Shown: one piece after another, positions 16,919 to 24,808 of the stretch
How positions within the stretch are numbered: the stretch's first letter is position 1
How the letters are laid out: every line of letters begins with the position of its first letter
From: Paenibacillus sp. VTT E-133291
GTDB lineage: Bacteria; Bacillota; Bacilli; Paenibacillales; Paenibacillaceae
Direction of reading: 5' to 3'
NCBI RefSeq assembly: GCF_002264395.1
Contig: NZ_NFVA01000003.1
Location: 108,993 to 172,992, forward strand
Length of the DNA: 64,000 nucleotides
The notes under the pieces: generated by a model
The model's input: only the letters and a program-made list of their open reading frames with translations
Database searches by the model: none
What the model was told of the DNA's origin: nothing
Program-made: the position numbers and the translations under genes

Positions 16919-18683
16919 GAGACTATCCATCCGTACTCAGGTTTTGCTATTCGGGTTGTTTATTGTTGCTATTATCCCAATCATCGTCTCTAGGGTATAC
17001 CAACTATCAAGCGAGACCATCATTAATCAAAATACGCAATACAATACAGAGCTTGTCTCCCTTCTCAAGCAACGGATTTCTAACAACTATGCCAACGTTT
17101 CTTCCATGATGATGAATGTAGGGTACGATTCGACCGTCCAAAAGTTCCTAGTCGAGAATGATAAGCTTCGAGGCTACGACCTATCCCAAAAGGTAGAGGG
17201 GCTATTGAGTATCGCGCGAAATATGAATACAGACATCTTAGATATTATTGTTATCGGTAGCTCTAACACACGTATTTCATTAGCGGGAAGAACAAAATAT
17301 GCTGTCGATCTTATGAAGACGGCTGGGGATGATGGAATCGTTCATTATCGCGGATACAGTCCTCCAGATAAGGTCATCGACAAGAGAAAATTACTGTTCG
17401 GGATGAACATCTTTGCTTCTGGTGACACGTCCCTATATGGCGAAAAAATCGGCTACATCGCAGTTATTGTGGATATGAAGGCTATTCAAACTGAAATTTC
17501 AGAGTACCCTCGATTGGTCGGAACCAGCTTTTTTATGATGGATGATAAAGGGCTGATCTACTCAAATAGTGATGAACCGGAGGACATGCTCCAGCAGTTT
17601 CAAACTCGGGCAACTGGAAGGAATGGAGAGTCAATCGTTGAAACAGTCAACGGAAAGAAATATGCTATTCAGTCCTTTATCTTACCGGAGATCTCTGGAA
17701 AAATCATAACCGCTGTTCCTGTCCATAATTTAATGAAAGAACTGGAGAAATTAAAGAAGGTCAGCTATGCTCTTCTAGCATTAATCTTGTTGGTCGTCTC
17801 TATTCCCTACTCTGTGCTCATGATGAATCTCTTAAGACCATTGTCTAGGCTTATGCGCTATATGAATCAATTAAAAGGCGGAAGTCTAGGAATATTGAAC
17901 AACAAGGTCGATTTAAAAGGCTATGCTGAAATTGAAATCATCTCTCGGCAGTTCAACGATATGACAACGCGGATTCACGATTTGACGGACCAATTAATCG
18001 ATGCAAACACCCAGCTTTACCAGATAGATCTGGAAAAACAACGTGCCGAATACTCGTATTTGCAAAGTCAAATTAATCCCCATTTCTTAAGCAATACTTT
18101 AGATACAATCAAAGGCGTTGCGATCGTAAAAGGAAATCGGGATATTTACGAAATGACTACCGCCTTAAGCACAATGCTCAAGTATAGCATCAAAGGCAAA
18201 GAGGAGGTCACTCTTGGGGAAGAGCTGAAAATCGCAGAATCTTGTGTGAGAATTTACCAAGGCCGTTTCCCTGACAAATTCAGTTACAAACTGTTCTGTC
18301 CACCTGAATGGTTACACATTCCCGTACCTAAAATGATCCTTCAACCTATTGTCGAAAATGCACTTGGTCATGGGCTTGAGGCTCAAGGTCAGGGAGTCTT
18401 GCTGATCACAGTAGAGAAAAGCGAAGCGGGACTGCTTGAAATCGCTGTAGAAGATAATGGGGTTGGCATCGTTGGTGCGAGACTGGAACAGCTAACCGAG
18501 CTGCTTGCTGGTAAGAACATAGAGTCCGGCGATCATATCGGGCTCCTAAACGTCAATAACCGTCTAAATCTTAAGTACGGTGATCCTTGCGGCGTTCTGC
18601 TGTACAGTAAGGAAGGTAGCGGGACGAAGACCGTTTTGAGGCTTCCCGGGGCTTTAATTGATCAGCAAGAAGCCAGAGTGTAA
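16905..18683 (+). CDS. YesM-like sensor histidine kinase
   Basis: This 592-residue membrane kinase has a first helix at about 12-32 and a second at about 288-310, enclosing a roughly 250-residue extracellular sensor domain. A HAMP domain follows (about 311-365), then a His_kinase (PF06580-type) region with phosphoacceptor His393 in QINPHFLSNTLDTI, and a HATPase domain with the N box (PIVENALGHGL), DNGVGIV and GDHIGLLNVNNRL. It probably senses extracellular sugar, directly or through the binding lipoprotein, and phosphorylates the YesN-like partner, whose gene it overlaps by 14 bp. The regulator gene comes first, a less common order. Confidence 0.93.
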   Translation: MKTFKRLSIRTQVLLFGLFIVAIIPIIVSRVYQLSSETIINQNTQYNTELVSLLKQRISNNYANVSSMMMNVGYDSTVQKFLVENDKLRGYDLSQKVEGLLSIARNMNTDILDIIVIGSSNTRISLAGRTKYAVDLMKTAGDDGIVHYRGYSPPDKVIDKRKLLFGMNIFASGDTSLYGEKIGYIAVIVDMKAIQTEISEYPRLVGTSFFMMDDKGLIYSNSDEPEDMLQQFQTRATGRNGESIVETVNGKKYAIQSFILPEISGKIITAVPVHNLMKELEKLKKVSYALLALILLVVSIPYSVLMMNLLRPLSRLMRYMNQLKGGSLGILNNKVDLKGYAEIEIISRQFNDMTTRIHDLTDQLIDANTQLYQIDLEKQRAEYSYLQSQINPHFLSNTLDTIKGVAIVKGNRDIYEMTTALSTMLKYSIKGKEEVTLGEELKIAESCVRIYQGRFPDKFSYKLFCPPEWLHIPVPKMILQPIVENALGHGLEAQGQGVLLITVEKSEAGLLEIAVEDNGVGIVGARLEQLTELLAGKNIESGDHIGLLNVNNRLNLKYGDPCGVLLYSKEGSGTKTVLRLPGALIDQQEARV

Positions 18684-18684
18684 A

Positions 18685-18718
18685 AAAGGAGGTTGCCCAT
18701 TCAGGGGCAGCCTCCTTT
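18685..18718. terminator. Terminator after the two-component genes
   Basis: A stem of about 14 bp (AAAGGAGGTTGCCC with GGGCAGCCTCCTTT, one G-U position, five-base loop) begins just after the kinase stop and is followed by a T-rich stretch. It also lies downstream of the convergent sulfatase 3 gene and may serve both. Confidence 0.75.
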
Positions 18719-18754
18719 CCATTTGTCTTTCTTTCCTCATTCAAAGGGACAGCG

Positions 18755-20152
18755 CTAAGCATCCTGTGAGGATGAGCTCACATATCCTTTCGCATGATAG
18801 GGTCCACCTTCCATAAGTACCGTCCATAATGGATCGATATCACAGTCCATGGAGCTCATCATGTTGTCATGCCATTCATTCAACAGATAGACAGCCTTCA
18901 TACAAATGTCTTTACTCACTTCGGCGAGATTATGTTGTTCATAAGGATCATGCTTCAAATCAAACAACATTTCTTTCGGAAATCCATGGTGTCCGTCATG
19001 ATAGGTGCGTATATATAACCAATCCTCAAACCGGATGCTGCGTTGACACACATGCGCGCATTGTGAGATTACGAGATACTCACGCCCTCCTGAAAGTCCC
19101 TCCAGAATGGTATCAGCATAACTTTCACCATCCCAAGAAGGTGCCCCTTTCAAATTCAAAAGGCTTGCTAATGTCGGTCCGAGATCAAGGTGATAATGTA
19201 GTCCATCCTCCACGATTCCCTTCTTGCCCCCTGGCCAGCGGATAATCATCGGAATGCGGCAAGTCGCCTCGTCTGCTGTGCCGTGCTCGGAGTAAATCCC
19301 TAGCTCGCCCAGGCTCTCTCCGTGATCCGCTGAGATCAAAATAGCTGTATCTTCCATCACGCCAAGTTCTCTCAGCTTGGAAAAGACTTGCCCGAGATGT
19401 TCGTCCAGATATTTAACTCCAGCATCATAGTTGTCAAAGATAACACGCAGGTCGTCATGGTTCTTTATCTCCTGATTGTGCCTGAAATGCTGTTGGTAAT
19501 GTGATTTAGCAAGCGCATTCATATCTTCGATACTGTGCTGTCCCTTCTTCTTTCGGTGAAGCTCAAACACCTCTTCAGTGATCCACTCGGGTAAAGGGTC
19601 CTTCTCGAACGGATTACCATAGCTCCTGGGTGTACGATAAGGTGTATGGGGATCCCAGAAATTCAGGTGCAGAAACCAATGCTCGGACTCCCCATTATCC
19701 TCAAGCCATTTAAGTGACACTGGGAGCACCTGTTCTGCCGTCTCATGTCCCCTTCCGCCAACATTGAACACTTCTTGAAAACCGGCATTAAAGGTCCAGG
19801 CTGAATGTCGTTCGGCGAAGGTGCTGATCGAAGCGGTTTTCATGGCCGCTTGCCTTAATATAGCTGGAAGACTTTCCATTCCCAGCCGGTCATTAAATTC
19901 GCGCTTCGCCCCTTCTCTACGCATATCAGCAGCGGTCCCGCCATGTCCTACAATCCCATTATGAATGCCAAATCGTCCCGACATTAAAGCAGAACGGGAC
20001 GGTAGACACGGCGCATCTGAACAATAATAGTTGGTAAAGGTGACACCTTCTTTAGCGATTGAATCGATATTCGGGGAGGTATTCCGCTGATAGCCATAAC
20101 ATCCCAGATGGTCCGGGCGAAGCGAATCCAAATCCAAATACAAGATTCTCAT
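18755..20152 (-). CDS. Sulfatase 3 (S1 family, Cys-type)
   Basis: This is a 465-residue type I sulfatase. The formylglycine motif is CLPSR at Cys49 (SDAPCLPSRSALMSGR). The metal site is LDLDSLRPDHLGCYGY at the N-terminus and ISADHGESLGELGIYSEHG near residue 285. It is more diverged from sulfatases 1 and 2 than they are from each other, and its LYLDLDSLRPDHLGCYG start resembles sulfatases acting on long polysaccharide chains. No signal peptide. It ends a leftward operon of two CHR transporters, FGE and AraC regulator, so it is produced with its own activator. Confidence 0.92.
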   Translation of the reverse strand: MRILYLDLDSLRPDHLGCYGYQRNTSPNIDSIAKEGVTFTNYYCSDAPCLPSRSALMSGRFGIHNGIVGHGGTAADMRREGAKREFNDRLGMESLPAILRQAAMKTASISTFAERHSAWTFNAGFQEVFNVGGRGHETAEQVLPVSLKWLEDNGESEHWFLHLNFWDPHTPYRTPRSYGNPFEKDPLPEWITEEVFELHRKKKGQHSIEDMNALAKSHYQQHFRHNQEIKNHDDLRVIFDNYDAGVKYLDEHLGQVFSKLRELGVMEDTAILISADHGESLGELGIYSEHGTADEATCRIPMIIRWPGGKKGIVEDGLHYHLDLGPTLASLLNLKGAPSWDGESYADTILEGLSGGREYLVISQCAHVCQRSIRFEDWLYIRTYHDGHHGFPKEMLFDLKHDPYEQHNLAEVSKDICMKAVYLLNEWHDNMMSSMDCDIDPLWTVLMEGGPYHAKGYVSSSSQDA

Positions 20153-20258
20153 GAGTTATACCCTGCCTTTCCTTTTCATCGAAATGGTTTCGCATCGATT
20201 CGGGCAGTTCAGAATGATCTGCTCATGCTTATAGAGTATATGAATATGGTAAGCTCCG

Positions 20259-21092
20259 CTATGGAGTAACGATGTTTGTTTTTGTATATTCGATACTTTT
20301 TCGGTACTCTGCCGGACCCTTGCCGTATTCGCCACGAAATACCTTACTGAAATGCGAAGCATCATAATAACCACATCTCTGGGAGATATGCTCGATGGTA
20401 TAATCCGTATACTCCAACATTTGTTTAGCTTGCTGCAGCCGCAATTTTCGTAGCATTTGCATAGGTGTCAATTTATATATTTTCTGAAACGCCCTGCTAA
20501 AATAAACAGGATTCATATGATAGAGCTTGGAAAGCTCCTCTCTACTAATCTCCTGATCAAGTCTCTCCTCCATATACTGCAACGCCTCGTTAAAGCGGTC
20601 GGTGACATAGGGGTCTCGAGATGAGCGGCGCCCGCCAAGCTTGGTGCTCTCCATAATTTCATAAAGGAGAAAAAATGCCAATGAACCGACCTGAACATTT
20701 CTGAAATCATCCTCCTCCTGCAACCACAGGCTCCGCATCTCGTCAAACCTTCGCTCATATTCGCTTCGATCCCGGACCCGAATCACCTTGCCTAGCGGGA
20801 ATAACTTAAAAAAATCATTTCCGTCTTTAACTTTAGCGTTAATATTAAACAGATAATGTACACCATCCGTTTTGGAAATCACATTAAAAGGCTCGTTAGG
20901 ACGGTGGATCATCACATCTCCGGCAGAAGCAACATATTCTCCCTCGGAGGATGTCGTCAATACCTCACCTTTTTGGATATAGGAGACGGTATAACAAGAC
21001 TGGACGTAATCGAATATAACCCGCTTCTGATATTGAATTTTTATGACGTCCAGCACGGTGATATCAAGCTGACTATGAATGATAGAGGACAA
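20259..21092 (-). CDS. AraC-family transcriptional regulator
   Basis: The N-terminal half is a cupin-like sensor (SYIQKGEVLTTSSEGEYVASAGDVMIHRPNEPF). The C-terminal 100 residues hold the two helix-turn-helix motifs of the AraC family (ISREELSKLYHMNPVYFSRAFQKIY and ISQRCGYYDASHFSKVFR). Start is TTG at 21092, supported by AAGGAGG upstream. It lies between the FGE and sulfatase 3 genes, 39 bp and 106 bp away, and probably controls this operon. The sensor domain suggests a sugar or sugar sulfate ligand; this is inference from context. Confidence 0.9.
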   Translation of the reverse strand: MSSIIHSQLDITVLDVIKIQYQKRVIFDYVQSCYTVSYIQKGEVLTTSSEGEYVASAGDVMIHRPNEPFNVISKTDGVHYLFNINAKVKDGNDFFKLFPLGKVIRVRDRSEYERRFDEMRSLWLQEEDDFRNVQVGSLAFFLLYEIMESTKLGGRRSSRDPYVTDRFNEALQYMEERLDQEISREELSKLYHMNPVYFSRAFQKIYKLTPMQMLRKLRLQQAKQMLEYTDYTIEHISQRCGYYDASHFSKVFRGEYGKGPAEYRKSIEYTKTNIVTP

Positions 21093-21131
21093 AGAAGTTC
21101 CTCCTTCTAATGTAGTAGTCTTTATGTATTC

Positions 21132-22112
21132 TCAACCGGTATAATCAGCCGCACATCGAAAGCCAATATTTCCTGCAGAGCTGTCTGGTGTATTTTTGCT
21201 CCTGGCCGCCACCCGATAACGGTTACAATAAGATTTATGGCACAAATACGATCCTCCGCGCATCGACCTTGCTACACCACTTACAGGGCCTCTCGGATTC
21301 TCGGATTCGGAAGTTAAATGATAGGCCTTAGTAAACCAATCCTCGCACCATTCCCACACGTTCCCTGACATATTATAAAGACCATATCCGTTAGGTAGAT
21401 AGGATTTTACTGGTGCCGTACCTGCATAACCGTCACTGGCATGATTTTTATCAGGGAACTTTCCTTGCCAAATATTGCAACGATGTTCTCCGCCCGGTTT
21501 TAATTCGTCCCCCCAAGGATATCGTTTCTGAACTAGTCCTCCTCGTGCAGCATACTCCCACTCCGCTTCCGTCGGCAGACGTTTGCCAGCCCAGTGACAA
21601 TAAGCATCAGCATCAGCCCATGATATGTGGATCACCGGATGATCATGACGTTCATCTACATGGGAATCCGGACCTTCCGGATGACACCAATTCGCTCCCT
21701 CTACCACCCACCACCAGGGGGTTTGAGTAGCTACTTGGGTCACCTTTTTCCCTGTCTCCATGGAAACAAAAGAATGAAACACATAAGACCAGCCGAAACG
21801 CTCCGCATCTGTAACGTAGTTTGTTTCCTTGATAAAAGCAGCAAACTGCTTATTCGTAACTGCCGTTGCATCAATCAAAAAGGTAGATAAGGTAACATTC
21901 CTAGCGGGCCCTTCTCCGTCTTCGGGGAACCCTTCTTTGTCATCCGTCCCCATAAGAAAAGTACCTCCAGGAATAAGGATCATGTCCGAGAAATCTGTAT
22001 CCCCTTCTGGTCTTTGGATAGTTGTGTTCTCCTTACAAACATCATCGATGGAACCTTGTTTCTCAACTTGATTTCGACTAGCTGAGCAGCAAGCCCGTAT
22101 ATTCTCTGACAT
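21132..22112 (-). CDS. Formylglycine-generating enzyme (SUMF1/FGE family)
   Basis: It converts the Cys of CxPxR motifs in sulfatases to formylglycine using copper and oxygen. The SUMF1 fold runs from MILIPGGTFLMGTDD (about residue 44) to IGFRCAADY. Both catalytic cysteines are present, Cys291 and Cys296, in MRGGSYLCHKSYCNRYRVAARS. This separates it from catalytically inactive SUMF1-like proteins. WWWVVEGANWCHPEGP and HPVIHISWADADAYCHWAGKRLPTEAEWEYAARGG are strongly conserved. A short N-terminal segment with ACCSASR precedes the fold, as in bacterial FGEs. Start ATG 22112 follows GGAGG. It is co-transcribed with CHR transporters upstream and AraC plus sulfatase 3 downstream. Confidence 0.95.
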   Translation of the reverse strand: MSENIRACCSASRNQVEKQGSIDDVCKENTTIQRPEGDTDFSDMILIPGGTFLMGTDDKEGFPEDGEGPARNVTLSTFLIDATAVTNKQFAAFIKETNYVTDAERFGWSYVFHSFVSMETGKKVTQVATQTPWWWVVEGANWCHPEGPDSHVDERHDHPVIHISWADADAYCHWAGKRLPTEAEWEYAARGGLVQKRYPWGDELKPGGEHRCNIWQGKFPDKNHASDGYAGTAPVKSYLPNGYGLYNMSGNVWEWCEDWFTKAYHLTSESENPRGPVSGVARSMRGGSYLCHKSYCNRYRVAARSKNTPDSSAGNIGFRCAADYTG

Positions 22113-22147
22113 GTATTACCTCCGATCTGGGATCGTCCCGGCTCTGT

Positions 22148-22681
22148 CTAAAAAAAGGCTACACCAAGAATGCCAGAGGCAACAATAATGGTGAGCGGAT
22201 GCAGCTTATATTTCATTAAACCATAAAGTGCAACGAATACAATGATCAACGTGCCAATGGTTTGCCAAGTAACGAAGGCGTGTTCCACGCTATTTAAACC
22301 AAACCGAATCGCAGCATAGGCAATCAAACCCGTAATCACTGGTCGCAACCCATAAAATAACGTTTTAATCCATTGACTGTCCCTCACCCGATAAAAAAAG
22401 ATGGAAATAAAAATAATGATGAATAATGAAGGCAGAACCATGCCTAATGTGGACACAATCGCTCCTTCAATTCCAGCTACACGATATCCAATCAAGGTTG
22501 CACTGTTAGTTGCAACAGGGCCCGGTGACATCCCTGCGATGGAAACTACCTCTTGAAATTCCCTTTCAGATAACCAACCACCAGCCATAGCTTCATGCTG
22601 AATCATCGGAATGATGGCGTACCCTCCCCCAAAGGAGAGCAGTCCAATTTTTATAAAGATAAAAAATAAATTCCAAATCAC
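22148..22681 (-). CDS. CHR-family transporter, second half (ChrA-like)
   Basis: This is a short-chain CHR protein of 177 residues with about six membrane helices. The CHR motifs are FIKIGLLSFGGGYAIIPMI and GWLSEREFQEVVSIAGMSPGPVATNSATLIGY. Pairs of short CHR proteins form a heteromeric transporter; characterised members export chromate, a structural analogue of sulfate. Start GTG 22681 follows AGGGGG; the overlapping ATG is out of frame and meets a stop at once. It lies 11 bp after its partner and 35 bp before FGE. In this operon, export of sulfate released by sulfatases is a reasonable alternative to chromate resistance. Confidence 0.88.
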   Translation of the reverse strand: MIWNLFFIFIKIGLLSFGGGYAIIPMIQHEAMAGGWLSEREFQEVVSIAGMSPGPVATNSATLIGYRVAGIEGAIVSTLGMVLPSLFIIIFISIFFYRVRDSQWIKTLFYGLRPVITGLIAYAAIRFGLNSVEHAFVTWQTIGTLIIVFVALYGLMKYKLHPLTIIVASGILGVAFF

Positions 22682-22692
22682 ATCGCTTCCCC

Positions 22693-23355
22693 CTAGATGT
22701 AATACTCCGGATAATTCGACTCTTCATCTGAATCATTCAAGGAATCCTTCTCTGTCCGAACTTGGAGCCCAAAGAGCTGTTTGATTGGCATATATACAAA
22801 CCCGATAATCAATCCAGCTGCGATCACGTAAATGGGATTGATTCCGGAAACTAATAAAACAATCGGTATAATTAGCGCCGTAACAGCCGTAGTCTTGTCA
22901 AATATAGCGTTCTTGGCCATTCGATATGCTGCTACTAGGATCAAGGCAATAACAGCACTATGAATCCCCTTCATGGCGGCAATAACTTTTGGTTGGTCGG
23001 CCAGAAGTGAGTAAACGGCGCTAAGCAAACAAACAATGATAAAGGTTGGAATCGTAATCCCAGCGATTGCAGCAATCGCACCCTTCACACCAGCAAGTCG
23101 ATAACCAATGAATGCCGCCGCATTTACTCCTACCCCACCTGGTGCTGCGCCAGCTAAAGATAAAATTTCATCCATCTCCTCTTCAGCTAGCCATTTCCGT
23201 TTAGTGGAAATTTCCCGTTCGATCATAGGGATCATCGCATAACCTCCCCCGAAAGTAACGGGACCGATTCGAACAAATACCCAAAACAACTGGAGCAATA
23301 GACTTATCCTTAGGTCTGTATTCGTCATCGCATTTGTTTTCATAGTTGTTCTCAT
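22693..23355 (-). CDS. CHR-family transporter, first half (ChrA-like)
   Basis: This is the partner short-chain CHR protein, about 220 residues with six helices. Motifs are VFVRIGPVTFGGGYAMIPMIEREI and LAEEEMDEILSLAGAAPGGVGVNAAAFIGYRLAG. The hydrophilic C-terminal tail is acidic (TEKDSLNDSDEESNYPEYY). Start ATG 23355 has GGTGGAG four bases upstream; an in-frame GTG at 23364 overlaps that site. It is the first gene of the operon CHR-CHR-FGE-AraC-sulfatase and is divergent from a ROK regulator. Transported ion is inferred: chromate by family, sulfate by context. Confidence 0.88.
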   Translation of the reverse strand: MRTTMKTNAMTNTDLRISLLLQLFWVFVRIGPVTFGGGYAMIPMIEREISTKRKWLAEEEMDEILSLAGAAPGGVGVNAAAFIGYRLAGVKGAIAAIAGITIPTFIIVCLLSAVYSLLADQPKVIAAMKGIHSAVIALILVAAYRMAKNAIFDKTTAVTALIIPIVLLVSGINPIYVIAAGLIIGFVYMPIKQLFGLQVRTEKDSLNDSDEESNYPEYYI

Positions 23356-23465
23356 GGACTCCACCCTTATATTTTCTGTCGTAATTTCATTATATCACTT
23401 TTTCCCAAAATGGAATTAAGTTTTTTGAACGGTAAAATACAATCTTTGGGTTATGCGTTATACTA

Positions 23466-23479
23466 TATTAATGTTAATA
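23466..23479. promoter_or_regulatory. Palindrome between ROK and CHR operon
   Basis: TATTAA / TTAATA forms a perfect 6-bp inverted repeat with a 2-bp centre in the 186-bp AT-rich divergent promoter region. It is a plausible operator for the ROK regulator, whose gene starts 62 bp downstream. The region is AT-rich, so chance occurrence is possible. Confidence 0.35.
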
Positions 23480-23541
23480 AATACAAACTTTATTAAAACC
23501 GATCTTACTAGTTCATCCTATATATAGCTTGGAGGTATATC

Positions 23542-24741
23542 GTGGAAAAGCGCTCGACACACATTCCATCCCCAAAGAAACTCCTATACGACCGAATCGC
23601 CGAACAAGGCACAGTTTCCAAGTTAGATCTTCTACAAACATTTTCACTTACCAAAAGCACAATGACCCGAATATTAGATGAAATGACGGAAGAAGGCTTG
23701 CTGATAGAATGCGGATTCGGGGAATCTAGCGGAGGCAGAAGACCTATTTTATACCAGATCAATCCTTCCTACGGTTACATCATCGGTTTAGAGATTTCCA
23801 GGCTGTATTCTTCCCTTGGTTTATTTGATATGCAAATGAACCCAAAATCAATTGTTCACTGGAGAATGGATCAGGCATTCACACCTGAAAGATTTATGGA
23901 TCATGTAAGTAGTCAAATACGCGCTTTCCTCAGGGATCATCAGTTAGTGGACAGTCAAATTATTGGCATAGGAATTGGAGCCGTGGGACCGCTTGACCGG
24001 GATAATGGTTTTATCTTAAAACCGCTACACTTCCCTTCTTCTGGCTGGAACAATCTCCCTATTTGCAAATTGGTGGAGGAACGAACGGGCTTCAAAGCTC
24101 TGCTCGACAACGGTGCCAATTCCGCACTCCTTGGAGAACGATGGTCCATCCGTCACGCTAACATTCAACATATGCTCTATGTTCATGCTGGAGCTGGGCT
24201 CCGCTATGCGATGATGTCGCATGGAAGTATTGTTCATGGCACGATGGATATGGAAGATGCCATGGGTCAAATGATCATCCAGACAGACGGACCCCGATTA
24301 AATAATGAAGGGAATTACGGAGCTTTAGAAGCATTCGTTTCTGTGCAGGCGCTCGAACAAAGTGCACGTTCAGAGGCAAAGATGGACAAAGATCTGATCC
24401 TCCAAAAATACAAAGTATCGCCGGAAAAGCTGACTTATGATGTATTGGTACAAGCCTTTAGAGAGGGTAATCCACACGCCCGTGAATTATTTACCCAAGC
24501 CGCCATTCACTTCGGTATTGGCCTCGCCAACGTTATTAACCTGTTTCATCCTGGGACCATCATTCTAGGTGGTGCGCTCATCCACTCTCACGAATTGTTT
24601 TTCCAAACGGCGGTTGAAGTGGCACAGCGAAACACTTACCGTTATCCTGAATACCAACCTCATTTCTCCCTGGGTACATTAAAAGAAGAAGCTGTGGTGA
24701 CTGGTGCGGCTATTATGGTGAGAAACCAAATGATTCTTTAA
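23542..24741 (+). CDS. ROK-family transcriptional repressor (NagC/XylR-like)
   Basis: An N-terminal winged helix (SKLDLLQTFSLTKSTMTRILDEMTEEGLL) is followed by the wing GESSGGRRPILYQINP and a ROK sugar-kinase-like domain (IIGIGIGAVGPLDRDNG, NVINLFHPGTIILGGAL). The usual zinc-site CxCGxxGC motif is not evident, which is common in divergent ROK regulators. Start GTG 23542 follows GGAGG. It is divergent from the CHR-FGE-sulfatase operon. It probably represses genes of the locus until an amino sugar or related ligand binds. Ligand not determined. Confidence 0.9.
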   Translation: MEKRSTHIPSPKKLLYDRIAEQGTVSKLDLLQTFSLTKSTMTRILDEMTEEGLLIECGFGESSGGRRPILYQINPSYGYIIGLEISRLYSSLGLFDMQMNPKSIVHWRMDQAFTPERFMDHVSSQIRAFLRDHQLVDSQIIGIGIGAVGPLDRDNGFILKPLHFPSSGWNNLPICKLVEERTGFKALLDNGANSALLGERWSIRHANIQHMLYVHAGAGLRYAMMSHGSIVHGTMDMEDAMGQMIIQTDGPRLNNEGNYGALEAFVSVQALEQSARSEAKMDKDLILQKYKVSPEKLTYDVLVQAFREGNPHARELFTQAAIHFGIGLANVINLFHPGTIILGGALIHSHELFFQTAVEVAQRNTYRYPEYQPHFSLGTLKEEAVVTGAAIMVRNQMIL

Positions 24742-24747
24742 CATATC

Positions 24748-24796
24748 AAAAAGGTTGTTTCACAACAATTTGCATGATTGTTGGAACAACCTTTTT
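24748..24796. terminator. Bidirectional terminator
   Basis: Long inverted repeat: the left arm 24748-24769 and right arm 24777-24796 pair along almost their full length (one 2-nt bulge), with A-runs and T-runs at the ends. It separates the convergent ROK regulator and the radical-SAM maturase. Confidence 0.85.
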
Positions 24797-24808
24797 TAAA
24801 AATTTGAG

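Noticed and set aside
22148..23355. Simple chromate-resistance determinant
   Set aside because: The family allows it, but no ChrB-type regulator or other metal genes are present and the genes are in a sulfatase/FGE operon. I kept the family name and put the sulfate idea under findings as inference.
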